A stretch of 64,000 nt of DNA from Mantis religiosa (lineage: Eukaryota > Arthropoda > Insecta > Mantodea > Mantidae): assembly GCA_030765055.1 (NCBI GenBank), contig CM060951.1, positions 47,449,715 to 47,513,714 on the forward strand. Reading direction: 5' to 3'. Shown here piece by piece: positions 10,717-21,818 of the stretch. The notes beneath the pieces were generated by a model. The model was not told the DNA's origin and made no database searches. It saw nothing but the letters and a program-made list of their open reading frames with translations. Each line of letters opens with the position of its first letter. Within the stretch, counting starts at the first letter, position 1. The position numbers and the translations under genes are program-made.

Positions 10717-11424
10717 TACCTCTGACATTACTAGGGGAACCTCGAGCCGAACTGCCAAGCCCCTCCCGTCGGGGAGTTGTTCGGATTGCGTTGGACTCGA
10801 GGGGGCAATTGAAGGCAAGGTCTACTCCCATTAGTCTTTGACCCATAGGACCAGAACCCGGGCCTCTCGGGTATATTTACCGTAGGACGGTGCCTATTTT
10901 AAATACCGCCCCCCCCCCCGCTGCACTTGGCAACGGGACGGAAGTGGATACGCCACTTACGCGCCAGTCCTTAATGAACCAGCTACCAAAAACCCTTCGT
11001 AGGGCCGCCGGTGTCTAGCACACCATCTTCTAGCTCTGCAGGCTAGCACCCGGGACTTATGAGGCAACAGGGTGCTCCAGACAACCACGGGGAATTGTGT
11101 ACCTCCGGCCATGCTACGGCCGCCCGGACGGGGTAAATGGTTGCCTCATAACTCCCGGGCAGTAGCTGCAGAGCTAGTAGAAGGTGTGCTAGATCACCAG
11201 ACAGCCCCACCGAGCTTTTCGGTAGTCTTCCCTCCGGGGTTGACGCGCGTAAGTGGCGTATCCACTTCCATCCCGTCTTGACGTTGTGCTCAGCGGGGGG
11301 GGGGGTGCTTTTTTAAGAAATCGGGTATTGCCCTTTGGAAAGAGCCCCGGAGTATCCATCGCTCCCGGGTAGAAGGAGGCCAGTGTCTTAGGTCCTACGG
11401 ATCGTAGACTGATTGGTTAGAACC
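10717..11424 (+). repeat. GC-R repeat copy 2, right part, with foldback
   Basis: It continues the GC-R repeat after TcA (CTCTGACATTACTAGGGGAA). From 10819 it becomes a long inverted repeat. The left arm (10819-11069) and the right arm (11141-11424) pair in several blocks, such as GGATACGCCACTTACGCG with CGCGTAAGTGGCGTATCC and TATGAGGCAAC with GTTGCCTCATA. The arms are interrupted by a C-run (10909-10919) and a matching G-run (11296-11307). A loop of about 70 bp contains a smaller hairpin, CGGCCATGCTACGGCCG. Confidence 0.75.
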
Positions 11425-11510
11425 TCCACACATACCTGTCATTATCATATCATTATCATTATGGTTATCATTACTTTAAAGCCATTTGTCTCAAAAAATA
11501 ATTCAGAGAA

Positions 11511-11583
11511 TTCACCCTGACCGAGATCCGAACTTGGGCCTCTTGAAAGTGAAGCAGACAGGCTATCACCTACGCTACAGAGT
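11511..11583 (-). repeat. SINE-A fragment (tRNA part)
   Basis: TTCACCCTGACCGAGATCCG and the CCTCTTGAA...GCAGACAGGCTA run match the B-box and A-box part of SINE-A in reverse. The SINE body is missing. Confidence 0.7.
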
Positions 11584-12106
11584 TCACCAGACAATGTGCA
11601 AAAAAATCTTGTCACTCACATTATGAACACATAACAACATTATAACCGGTTTTGGTTACAAACACTCGATGTAATCATAGCTGGGGACATTTATAAAGGT
11701 GTTAAAACGTAATATTTTCTACAACAATGAAATGCTACGCGATTTAATTTATTTCTTAGTATAGGACGTGGCTTTAGTATAAACTGCAGTTTTTAGTTTG
11801 CCTACCGTCTTCTTTTTGTTATCTTCAATAAATGAAGTAACTATATTTTAACTAGCAGATGCACAGAATATGGGTTTTCAGCTTTAAATGTTATACTTCT
11901 TTGGATTATACACAATTGTATTTGCAGCTAACTTTATTTTTTTCAGGATTAGGCTTCTTAGTTTGTATTATTTTATGTGCAGATGACTACTATAATCAGA
12001 TTGCATAGAGCGTTTAGAGCTTGACTCCATTAAATTATTCAAGCTCTCTTCGAAATCGTATAGTAATAAATTAATAACTTACCCTAAAGAAAATAGCTGT
12101 AAATTG
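11584..12106. other. unassigned sequence
   Basis: AT-rich; no gene or repeat recognised. Confidence 0.4.
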
Positions 12107-12300
12107 CGGAAAGGTAGAGTGAGACTGAAAAATTCAATGCCATAGCCGGGATTTGAACCACGCATCTTCTGAACACCAGAAGATCCGTGGTTCAAATCCC
12201 GGCTATGGCATTGAATTTTTAAGTCTGACTCTACCTTTCCGTACTTTTGCCTACACACGGCCAGTGTGAAAGAACAATTAATTTCCAGCTATAAATTGGT
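12107..12300. repeat. SINE-C-derived palindrome
   Basis: Two 65-bp arms (12107-12171 and 12177-12241) are inverted copies of the B-box end of SINE-C, GGTTCAAATCCCGGCTATGG, separated by 5 bp. I count three mismatches across the arms. The right arm continues into the usual SINE-C tail (GCCTACACACGGCCAGTG) to about 12300, so it is the parent copy in plus orientation. Confidence 0.85.
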
Positions 12301-12334
12301 TCGTTAGTGAGACTTTGCAAAGAAGGAACAGTGA

Positions 12335-12416
12335 CCATAGGCAGGTGTTCGATCCGTGAGTTCTGGACACCGGTTAACACAGTCCGCTTTTTATCACTGA
12401 GCTAAGACGGATCCTG
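12335..12416 (-). repeat. tRNA-like SINE fragment
   Basis: On the minus strand GTCTTAGCTCAGTGATAAAA resembles an A box, and GATCGAACACC is a weak B box. No tRNA cloverleaf closes around it, so it is treated as a SINE remnant. Confidence 0.4.
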
Positions 12417-12767
12417 TTAATATCTTAAATTATATACAACATAGATGCTTTTGTTAAAGTCATCATTCCACGTGTTTTCCATCTTCTACCATATTCCCCA
12501 ACGTCTGTAGTTCATAGCTGAGCTGCAAGAGAATTGTAACCTATAATGTAATATTTAGTTCGTATTTCGTCACACTTGGTTATAATAGCTACAGAAATCT
12601 GCGAAGCATGCGACAGTTTGAAATGTACAGCTATGGTCGATTTAATTTTCTAAACCCTTACTCACAAAACACTTGAATGATGGTGACCCGCAAAGATATT
12701 ACAGTTAAAATATACTACAGTAAAATGGAAACTTTTGCCGTATACGACGACACACTTGCGGAAAATT
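12417..12767. other. unassigned sequence
   Basis: No gene or repeat recognised. Confidence 0.4.
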
Positions 12768-13592
12768 TCTCAAAATATTCTCCCCTGAACACGATGCACT
12801 TGTCCCAGCGTTTCTGCCAGTATTCAAAGACATACTGGAAACCATTTTGTGAAATCCTTCAAAATCGCCTCCACAATCTTAACCACTGCTTCTGATGACG
12901 GATAATGCCTCCCACGAAGGCATTTCTTCAAGTTAGGGAATAGAATAAAGTCACATGGGGCTAAATCCGGACTATACAGAGGGTGAGGGATGCACTTCAC
13001 GTTGATTTTTGCAAGATATTCAGCAAAAACATTGGTAATAACCAGCAACGCATTATTGTGGTGCAGCATCCAGCCTGCTTCACGGAAAAGTGGTCTTTTG
13101 CGCCTGACTTGCAATGTTTTCAGGACATCCCTGTAGTATTGTCCAGTTACTGATATGTGCAGGTACAACATGCTGATAAACCATTCCACGAATATAAAAG
13201 AATGAGATGACCATAACTTTCCCAGCAGAAGCAACTACTTTTGCTTGTTTGGGGGTTGGTGATAAAGGAGATTTCCACACTGAGCTTTGCTGTTTGCTCT
13301 CAGGATCAAAATGATGTAGCCAAGTTTCATCAGCAGTGATTACGTGTGAAAGAAACTCCAGATCTTCCTCTAACATCAACTTTAACTGCATGTTACCTCC
13401 ATTGCCGCGGTAGGCGATACTAAACATGTCTGAACTTGCCTGGTTCTCACAGGCGGGAACCAGGAGTACCAACAATAAAACTACTACGGCCTGCTTGTTT
13501 CACATTAAGTTAACAGAATATAATAAGATTGAATTTTAGGCGAAAAATTATGACCGTAAAATATTCTGGCCATTCTTTATTGAGCAGCCCTC
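12768..13592 (-). mobile_element. mariner element Mar-1, internally deleted and 3' truncated
   Basis: On the minus strand it starts with the terminal repeat GAGGGCTGCTCAATAAAGAA at 13592, with TA just outside (13593-13594). It then passes directly into the middle of a mariner transposase. About the first half of a normal mariner is missing. The same junction occurs in the copy at 21819-22728. Similarity between the copies stops near 12768, and the second terminal repeat is not found. Confidence 0.85.
12824..13475 (-). pseudogene. mariner transposase remnant with catalytic Asp-to-Asn change
   Basis: The first catalytic segment reads HVITADETWLHHFDPESKQQ, the mariner TADETW motif. A frameshift near 13150 moves to a second frame, which continues through REAGWMLHHNNA to HPLYSPDLAPCDFILFP. 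The SPDLAPCDF motif with the third aspartate is intact. At the second catalytic position, mariners normally have HHDNA. Here codon 13055-13057 (read in reverse) is AAT, so the aspartate is asparagine. Together with the frameshift and the missing DNA-binding half, this makes the copy inactive. The sister copy at 21894 keeps the aspartate. Confidence 0.88.
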
Positions 13593-13767
13593 TAAAACAC
13601 CTCGGGTAGTTTTTCAGCGTATTTTTGCATTGACACATCTGTGAGGAGAAAGTTCAATCAGTTGGGAAAACCAGTTTTGGCTTTTTCGTGTGGTTTATGC
13701 CATCATATGTCGCAAGAGAGACTAAATTTGTTCTTCAGACTTGTATATATGTATTTAGAACATCATC

Positions 13768-14078
13768 GGCCCAGGTTCGATCCCAGGCAAATGCAAAGTG
13801 AGATTTGTGGTGGACAATATGGCACGGGGGCGGGTTTTCTCTGGGTCCTCCGGTTTCCTCCACCAACATTACACCGATTGCTCCATCTTTCCTATCGCCT
13901 CATCTCTCGTACTTTCACTTCCGGAGTTGGTCTGATCACTCATCCCGGAATCTCTCTGATCAGGAAACGTCTGATCCTGAACCCGTTGCCTACGGTCCTC
14001 GAGGCTGCACGGTGCAGAAGGCCCTATGTTCCACTTAAGGAAATACAGGATTTCATTCGTTCATTCATTCATTCATTG
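13768..14078 (+). mobile_element. SINE-B copy, 5' truncated
   Basis: It begins at the B box (CCAGGTTCGATCCCAGG) and lacks the A box. The body (GTGGTGGACAATATGGCACG, then GGTTTCCTCCACC) matches 45990-46317 in reverse. The tail is a short (ATTC)n run. The frame across its 3' half, with PLKEIQ, is shared with the other copy because they are related DNA, not because it is a gene. Confidence 0.8.
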
Positions 14079-16753
14079 AGATTAGAGTAGAGAAAGAAAT
14101 CCTATTAGGAGTACAATTTGTAATAGTCTCAAAAAATTACAAAGATTGCAGCAAGTAAGTAGCAGCATTTTACCACCTACAAGTTCCGAAACGCACTATT
14201 CACGTATCTTACACTGCTTATTTCGGACCTATACACCAAAATTGTGTTCTTCTGTAGCAATAGTGCAACATGCAGGATTCCACATTAGCTGTTGAGCCAA
14301 AAGTAGAAACGAGCTGTCAGTACAGACCCGAGTATTTCCATAACACAAGTCCGGTTATAATTACGTCGCAGGTATAAAAAGCATCACTAAGCTTTCTAAG
14401 GCTGGTGACATTCTTTGTCACTTGCATAAATAGTTCTTTTATACAACCACGCTTAATACCTTTTTACAAATCTACAGATTTAAAATACTCATTATTCGTG
14501 ATAAGCGGAAACTTCCGTTGTCAACTCACACAATTCTCAATTAGTTTAAGGTTAAAGGCGCACTCCTGATAAAATAAATACAATAATTGAAACAGCGACG
14601 TTAAAATATACAGGGCACATTGCATTTGCTCATTCCCTTAAGCAAGTAGCCTCATTCCGCTGCTGTCGTGAGACTAGGACATTTGGGGCGTAGTCAAAAA
14701 TGTCATTTGATATTCTTGAGAGCAACTTCTAGCACAAAACCTAAGACCATGTACCTTGCTAATTGTGACACAGCATATATTAATATTACAATAAACAGGT
14801 TGTGGCTTGCAGTTCAACGACCATGGCCTACAATTACAACTTAGCTAAGTTTCATCAATCACACCTGCTCCTAATTTTTCACGGCATGGTGCCTGAAGAG
14901 GTTTTAAAACTTAGGAGTAAATATAAAACTGATGAGTGGTCAGGCATTCAATATTCAGCAATCCAATTCACAGCCCGTGTCAGTTGGAATTATTTAGAGT
15001 AGACAATCACTGAAATAAGGTTATCAAATCTGATTCGCAACTGTTTTCAAAGGATTCGCAATTGTCTTTGATTTGTAAGCTAAAGAAACGAACAAAACTT
15101 CCTTGTTCGAGGGGCGTTATGATTAGAATTTTAATTTTATGTAAATTCTATGTTTTATTTATACAAATAAGCAAAACGACTTCAATATATTCGCGTTTCA
15201 TTTAAAAAAAACTCTGATGTGCGCAATTACTCGGGTTTCTATACTGTTGTACAAATTATATTTAAAGCGCATTCAGTCTGTTTCATGTTAATCGAGATAA
15301 AAGTTAGTAATAATTTAAGTACGTATTTCCTTAAAGGTACAATAGGAATACGAGAATACAGAGGCTTAAGCAATACTCAAATGTTTTAGAAACTGTTTTC
15401 CTGTGATGACTTTGACATTCCATTCTCTTTGAATTACTAAAACGTAAAAGTAAGACAAAAAAACTGAGCAGTGTACTTCTTAAAAAGTGTAAGAAACTGA
15501 ATATTAAAACCAATTACAACAAATATGTCGAAAATCGTCACCTACACCCACTCCCAACTTCCCCTCCACACACCCACGCACGTAAGACTTGAATGGGTGC
15601 TTTAAAGAGATCGACAATTTTTGCGTCTTAAAATTTTAACCAGATCTTCCGGTATACCAGTTACACAAAATTCACTCAGTGTGAAATCAGTTTTAGAGGC
15701 TGTTACTAGAAAACTCAGAATAAACATTTAATGGTCATTAAAATATCTTAACCTTAATGCTATTTTAATCAAAATGATTAGGGCCATTTTTAGCTAAATC
15801 AAAATTTTACAAACATTTTCTCTACACTGCTTGCAGTGGAAGAATAAATTAGATGTAAACAAAACCACGTGACCGTTGAGGGTAACGCGCCTTCTTCACG
15901 ATTTCCATGACACCTCCGCCGTGTAAATAGTTCCTTGAAAAAGCACTGCTACTGAGATGTGGAATCTCAGTTCGGTTTGTTAAAGTGCACAAGTGCGTAC
16001 TAAGTATATTTCAACTATAAAAACCGTATACTAATAGACAAGTTAGTTGGTAATTAAAATAAATTATGCTGCGCGCGCATATTGAAGCTCAGAGGCGTAT
16101 CCAGAAAGGCAAACAGTTGTGAATCATGGCGGAACTGTGCTGTTAAACTTTGCCTGCGGAAAGCCTTTACGAATTGCTGAATAGATAATAATATTGAATG
16201 TATTTAAAAAAATTGTGAAACATTTTTATAACTTCCTATCGATGAAGTGTGAGGTTAACACCGGTGTGTCGTTTCGCAGCAGCACTTCACATTCGGTAAA
16301 GCTTCAACTCCCAGCAAGAAGAGAACATGTGCCTGATCAGTGTTGGATGTTGTCTGTAACGGGCTTGTGAGGTCAGAAATCAGGCAAAAATTGCATCAAT
16401 TCTTTGTTAACAATGGGCCTCCCACCTTAAACAAAGTGACGCTAGTAGACGCAGCATTCCATGTTCTAACACCCGATAACTGGACTGCCTGTATCCAAAA
16501 TGTGATTCGCGAGTAACAAAAACACTGGGACTTGGAGGGCATTATTTGACACCTTCGTGGAAAATGCGTGATGCACCTAGGGGATAATAGATCGAGCGAC
16601 ACGGAGACTCGGACCTGGAGGATATCGAACCCATTTCCAGCGAAGACAGAGTAATGCAATTCATGTAAGTAGCAGTTAATTTTCATGGAGATTAATAGCG
16701 TGCTGCGTGATACTTAGCTCGAAAAATGTGCCATTAATATTATACTTAACGAA
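14079..16753. other. unassigned sequence, 2.7 kb
   Basis: AT-rich sequence in which I recognise no gene, SINE, transposon or tandem repeat. The 16-bp TATTATACTTAACGAA at its end (16738-16753) is one half of the duplication flanking the next element. Confidence 0.4.
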
Positions 16754-17380
16754 GGGATTAAGCTCTTGAATAAATACAAATAAGAGTTAAACAATGAAGC
16801 CTGGGACTCAAGTACTTACGATATTAAGTCGCCACAAATGATGTATCTCGAATGCGAGAGCCCCTAGTGGTCTACCGGGGAAATATATGAGTCAAATGGA
16901 GAATTTAATGTCAGGACGAGCGGAACATGGTAGCTCAATGGGTTAGACCGACTGGACGAAAAACCAGGAGATCCGTGGTTCAAATCCCGGCCGTGGCATT
17001 GAATTTTTTATGTTGACTCTATCTGTCAAAAACCTTAGCCTATATACGGCTAGTGCAAGGATATAATTAGTTTCCATCAATTAACTTAAATAATAAGAGT
17101 TAAGTGATGAATCCTGGGACTCAAGTACTTACGATAGTAAGTCGCCACAAACGGTGTATCTCGAATGCGAGAGCCGCTAGTGGTCTACCGGGGAAATATA
17201 TGAGTCAAATGGAGAATTTAATGTCAGGACGGCACGTTGGCCGTGGTAGCTCAATGGGTTAGAACGACTAGACGGAAACCAGGAGATCCCGGCCGTGGCA
17301 TTAAATTTTTCATGTTCACTCTATCTAACATAATTTTTGTATTGAAAATGCATATTCATATTATTAATACATATTATTGT
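16754..17380 (+). mobile_element. SINE-C tandem dimer with 16-bp target duplication
   Basis: Two SINE-C units lie head to tail. Unit 1 starts at about 16781 (TAAGAGTTAA) and unit 2 at 17094. Each has the CTACCGGGGAAATATATGAG block, AATTTAATGTCAGGACG, a tRNA-like TGGTAGCTCAATGGGTTAG and a B-box region. Unit 2 lacks about ten bases of its B box. The whole 627-bp block is flanked by perfect copies of TATTATACTTAACGAA (16738-16753 and 17381-17396). It was therefore probably inserted as one piece. Confidence 0.85.
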
Positions 17381-17639
17381 TATTATACTTAACGAAACGG
17401 AAGAGTAGGTACTGCATTTCCGAACGCACGTTGACGCGGAGTGGCACAAACCGGTGTTTTGTTTACGGTACTTTATTCTCCGGATGGACATAGTATAGCT
17501 ACGTCAGCCCTTTAATTACTACGGTGTTTATAATCGAAAAATGTACCTGTATCTTGTTTATTGAGTGAAGTTGGTAGGTTTTCTTGTTCAGATGGTTCGC
17601 TGAGCACACAAGTTACTCGTGATCTCTACAGAGGAAATA

Positions 17640-17856
17640 AATTTTGCACTAGCAACTGAGGTAGCTCATTTCTGATAATAATAGCAACGTGGATGTCAGT
17701 CAATCACAATAACTGTTAATGGAATAGCACGTTACTTTGTATTCGTTGCTTTTGTAACCGTCAGTGGTTAACTAGTTACTGTCCATCTCTTTTGTCAGTA
17801 AACCCTACATTAAGGTAACCGTTATGTTACGGTACGTTATTTTGTGCCGATCCCTG
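17640..17856. mobile_element. possible hAT-like MITE, partial copy
   Basis: Read in reverse it starts CAGGGATCGGCACAAAATAA, with the CAG start common in hAT terminal repeats. It then contains repeated TAACGGTTAC-type motifs. It resembles 19574-20038 through ACTAGTTAA, GTTACAAAAGCAA and AATACAAA. Its other end is unclear, and no 8-bp duplication was found. Confidence 0.4.
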
Positions 17857-18478
17857 TTTCCAATATTCATAATTGAATTCAAGATGTGGAATTTATTTAA
17901 TAAAATAATAGAGAAAGCATTGAAAGTTTGCACTTTTATAGAATCAAGACATTTCTTGCCACAAGTCAAAAGAAAGGAAGAGCTTGAGTTTTAGTATGGA
18001 ATCAACGACTTTGGTGTAAACGTCCTAACCACAACACTGGCGCCGACTGCTGCAGTCAGCATTATTCAAGTCAACGTACTCGCTAATGCGATTTGCTGCT
18101 AGAACTTGGAGGCTGTTACAAATCAGTCTTGGACTTTATGTTAATGTTCAGCGCTAAATGATTAGTTTATGAATCACAGACTTGCCGCCATAAATTATCT
18201 AACAGTGATAATATTGCAAACGAAATGGTTCATAACTTAGATCTCATGCTCACACTATTACAGGGCTTTTACACAATTAACAGCAGACTGCGAACAAAGG
18301 AGGAGCGAAACATTCATCCAGGAATCCACAAACAATCAATATCAATCACAATAGCTATTAATACAAAAAAAAAAGAGAACGCAAGCATTGTATGTTAATT
18401 AATTTTTCTATCAAAGTGTTTCCAAATCAAATAGGACTGGACAGTATCTCATATACCGTATTCAGCAAGAAGCTTTTA
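17857..18478. other. unassigned sequence
   Basis: No gene or repeat recognised. Confidence 0.4.
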
Positions 18479-18693
18479 GCCCGCCTCGGTAGCGTGGTGG
18501 TAGCGTGTCTGCCTCACGTCCCGAGTTCGAATCTCGGTCAGGGTGAGTTACCTGGATAAGGTTTTTTCCGGGGTTTTCTCTTATCCTGAAAGACGAATGT
18601 CGGGTAACTCTAAGCTCTATGGACTCTGGGTTCATTAGAACATCATTTCACCCATTCCATTCATCGTCCGATATGCCTTAACGTTGGAGGACG

Positions 18694-18788
<95 letters not shown>

Positions 18789-18821
18789 AAAAATAAATAA
18801 ACAAACAAACAAACAAACAAA

Positions 18822-18908
<87 letters not shown>

Positions 18909-18909
18909 A
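18479..18909 (+). mobile_element. SINE-A copy with long (AAAT)n tail
   Basis: A complete SINE-A body (A box TAGCGTGGTGGTAGCGTG, B box GAGTTCGAATCTC, hairpin region, GGACGTAAAT end) runs into about 215 bp of TAAA repeats (18694-18909). A short block of AAAC units sits in the middle (18799-18820). About ten bases between the boxes are missing. The long FIYL translation on the minus strand is only the repeat. Confidence 0.9.
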
Positions 18910-19129
18910 AGATTTTATGGAGAGTGTGAGCTCTATAAACTATAATGATGTATTTCCACAATAATCCAGAAAAGCAAATTACATATATACATATTGTCAT
19001 GAACTTCATACGCAGAAGTACTCTCCTCTAATAACTGGAAAGCTGATTCTACACTTACTTGTTTCGAACTTTTAATAATCAGCATCAGGGATGTATAGGA
19101 ATCCGCAATTATGTAATTAATAGACGAAA

Positions 19130-19432
19130 CCTAACCCACGGCGTAAGAACCCGCTGGCGGACCAGAGCCTGCCTACCCCACTGCCGACCTCACGCCCACA
19201 AACGCAAGGCAGGGCTGGGCGATCATTTAACCGATACGGGGAGGAGAGTGCTGAGCATCTCGGCACCCCCAGCCGGCAAGTTGCTTTCTAGACGAGGGTT
19301 CTCAATTTCCTTACGGCAGATGTCCTATATCCGGGACTTAAAATCCGCAACCTCCAGGGATCGAACCCAGGCGCGTTCTGTGGCGGGGAACCACAGCACA
19401 ACCCTCTATCCCACAACGTCATGGCACGTAGA
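19130..19432 (-). mobile_element. SINE-E copy
   Basis: On the minus strand it starts with a tRNA-like part: TTGTGGGATAGAGGGTTGTG as A box and GGGTTCGATCCCTGG as B box. The other end carries GCCAGCGGGTTCTTAC and the CCTCACGCCCAC block seen also at 28070-28300. This layout resembles a SINE family I remember from other insects, but I cannot confirm it. The reading frames here are shadows. Confidence 0.55.
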
Positions 19433-19573
19433 AAACATTTTCCTATTTGGATACTTTGAACTTGTGTGAACTTTGCTTTTGAACTTTGAAGTACATGCAT
19501 TCGAAATGTTAAGGGTTCCATAAGGCTCTTAATTTCGCTTGAGTCGCCCCGCCACGTTCAACACAGTTGGATG

Positions 19574-20038
19574 TAGTAATGGGCAGCAAATAAATGTAAC
19601 GGTTACTGAAGTAATGAAGACACGGAGTAAGTAACTAGTTAATCATTAAAGGATGCAAAAGTAATGAATACAAAATAATTGGTTACTCAATAACGGTTTT
19701 TGAGTCTAAATCACATTGTTCATTGTTACCGAGTCTGAGTGACATCCTTCACTTCTATGAATTACCCTTTATCTGTAGAAACGGAATATATTTTGTGATT
19801 ACAAACCATCGCTGTAGTAATCAACGTTGACACAGTTAGAGGAACTTAATCTTAAACTGCATCAAATCACAAGGAAGGTCTGTTTCGACATCATTCACAT
19901 TAAAAGCAGTTACTGACCATTAATGCAATGCAACTGCGAATGTTATGGCCACTAAAATAATTTAATCGTATCTAGTAGCCGTTACTTCTAACCTCTAGCA
20001 AGTTATGACCGAATCCCAAAGTAACTGACACATCCCTG
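19574..20038. mobile_element. possible hAT-like MITE
   Basis: The right end read in reverse starts CAGGGATGTGTCAGTTAC. The left end TAGTAATGGGCAGC is an imperfect partner. Inside are several AACGGTTA / TAACCGTT motifs in both directions. There is no coding capacity. A related partial copy is at 17640-17856. The hAT assignment rests on the CAG...ATG.G end only. Confidence 0.45.
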
Positions 20039-21816
20039 GTCCAAGCAACATAACATAACATAACATTCTTTAGGGGATTCGTAGTTCATAGGTAAGGAGT
20101 GTGAATAAAGGGAAGCTTTGTGTCTTACATTTACATAGTACAAAATATAACACAAACTTCCAGTATTAACACTTAAACAAATCTCACTTTTCCTCTTGCA
20201 CTTCATGCAGAGTTTGATGAGAGTTGGCAGCAAGGCCAGAGTCTACTCCTCTGTGACGTCACAGAACATTCAGTTGACTAACAGTTCAATTCATCCCATG
20301 ACTCCCCGGTCATAGGAGTATCTGCTCTGTACAAAATTACAGCTATGCTGGTTAAAATATTGTTTTATATTCAAACAACCTTTTTCCAACCATTCTTCTG
20401 CAAACTATTGCTACAAAGGTAATTTTTTTACTTCTTCACATTAATCGTGAGAAAAATTTGCAGAAATTGGTTTGTTTGTGTTACAAACCTAGTTGCAAAA
20501 CAATGGGCATGGAGTAAAAATGAGAAAGTACTTTTTTTTAAGTGCGAAGCGTTTGACAATTAAAACCACTAATAAACAATCTCTCACAAATTTCACAGCT
20601 TCAAAGACACACGTAAGATTCCTGTAAACAACGTAGTGTTAGATTTAAATGTAATCACAAAATTTGTGAGTATTCCTTTTGAAATTCATCAAAAGGATAG
20701 ATAGTTTAGGAATGCAATTTTACGCTCTTATAAATACGATAACATACCTGGTGATATTTTGTTGATCAATTGGCGTTTAGGTAAGTTTAGGTATACCTGT
20801 TAAATTCCACTGAACATCTGAATACAGCAAATAAATATAGTTCAACATTTTAAATAATATATAATTTTAAATCTGGAGCCACTGCTGTTGAAATCTGATT
20901 TGAAAGATTATTTAGAATAGCACTATTATATTATTTAAACTATGAAAATAGTAACATTAACAGTACTATTATTTTATATTTATATATCTTTAACATACTG
21001 AGTTAACGTACGACATTTGACCTGGAAGTTCAGTTGTCGCCCTTTTGGTCCTCGCGCTCATAAAGGAAGTTGCAGGCCAATGAGCATAACTCCTTCATTC
21101 ACACAATTTTCCTTTTCCTGGACTTTGCAATAGGCTCAAGAAGAAAAGTATGAATGGATGAAACAGCATAATTATCTCAAACTATCTGCTTAATTTTTTT
21201 TCTTTCTTTCTTTATTTCCTGTTTTACGCATAGAGGAAGGTCACCCCTTCTGTCAGCTTTAAACACAATGTAAATGGCAAGAAAACATTTCACTAATCAA
21301 GTTTCTGACAAGACGCAGTCTCAGGTTTTCTGTTGCTGTCCCTGCATTTCACTTCTGTTGTTAAGTTGTTGAAAAAGAAAAATGACTTAACACAATGCTA
21401 ACACGATTAGTAAATTGAATGTTTCCAAGTTTTCTCCCAAAAAGACGATGAATTGTAGACTTTTGATTTCATTAGTAGAAGTTCACAAATACTCGCTGAA
21501 ACATGTATACTTGCGTGCTGGAAAACAGACCCATGCCCCTATATCACAATAATATTTTATCTTCCGTAAAGTTTCAACATTTATCTAACTAGTACCAGTT
21601 TCACAAAGCCCTTATCGTCTTTGTGCGACTGGCTTGCAGCTATCCCATGAAACAAAGAGAGATGTTAAACTTGGTATGAAAGGAAGAAAGGGTGTGAAAA
21701 TAACCTCTTTTAATGAATATACCCTTGATTCGCGTGAACCAGTAAAAGGGAACCCTAAAGAGGGAGAAGCTGCCGAGAAATGAGTTATCTGTATGGCTGA
21801 AATGCATGTCATAACA
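20039..21816. other. unassigned sequence
   Basis: It starts with a short ACATA repeat (20047-20066). The rest is AT-rich with no gene or repeat recognised. Confidence 0.4.
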
Positions 21817-21818
21817 TA

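Noticed and set aside
18635..19009. 124-codon FIYL-rich frame
   Set aside because: It is the (AAAT)n tail of a SINE-A copy.
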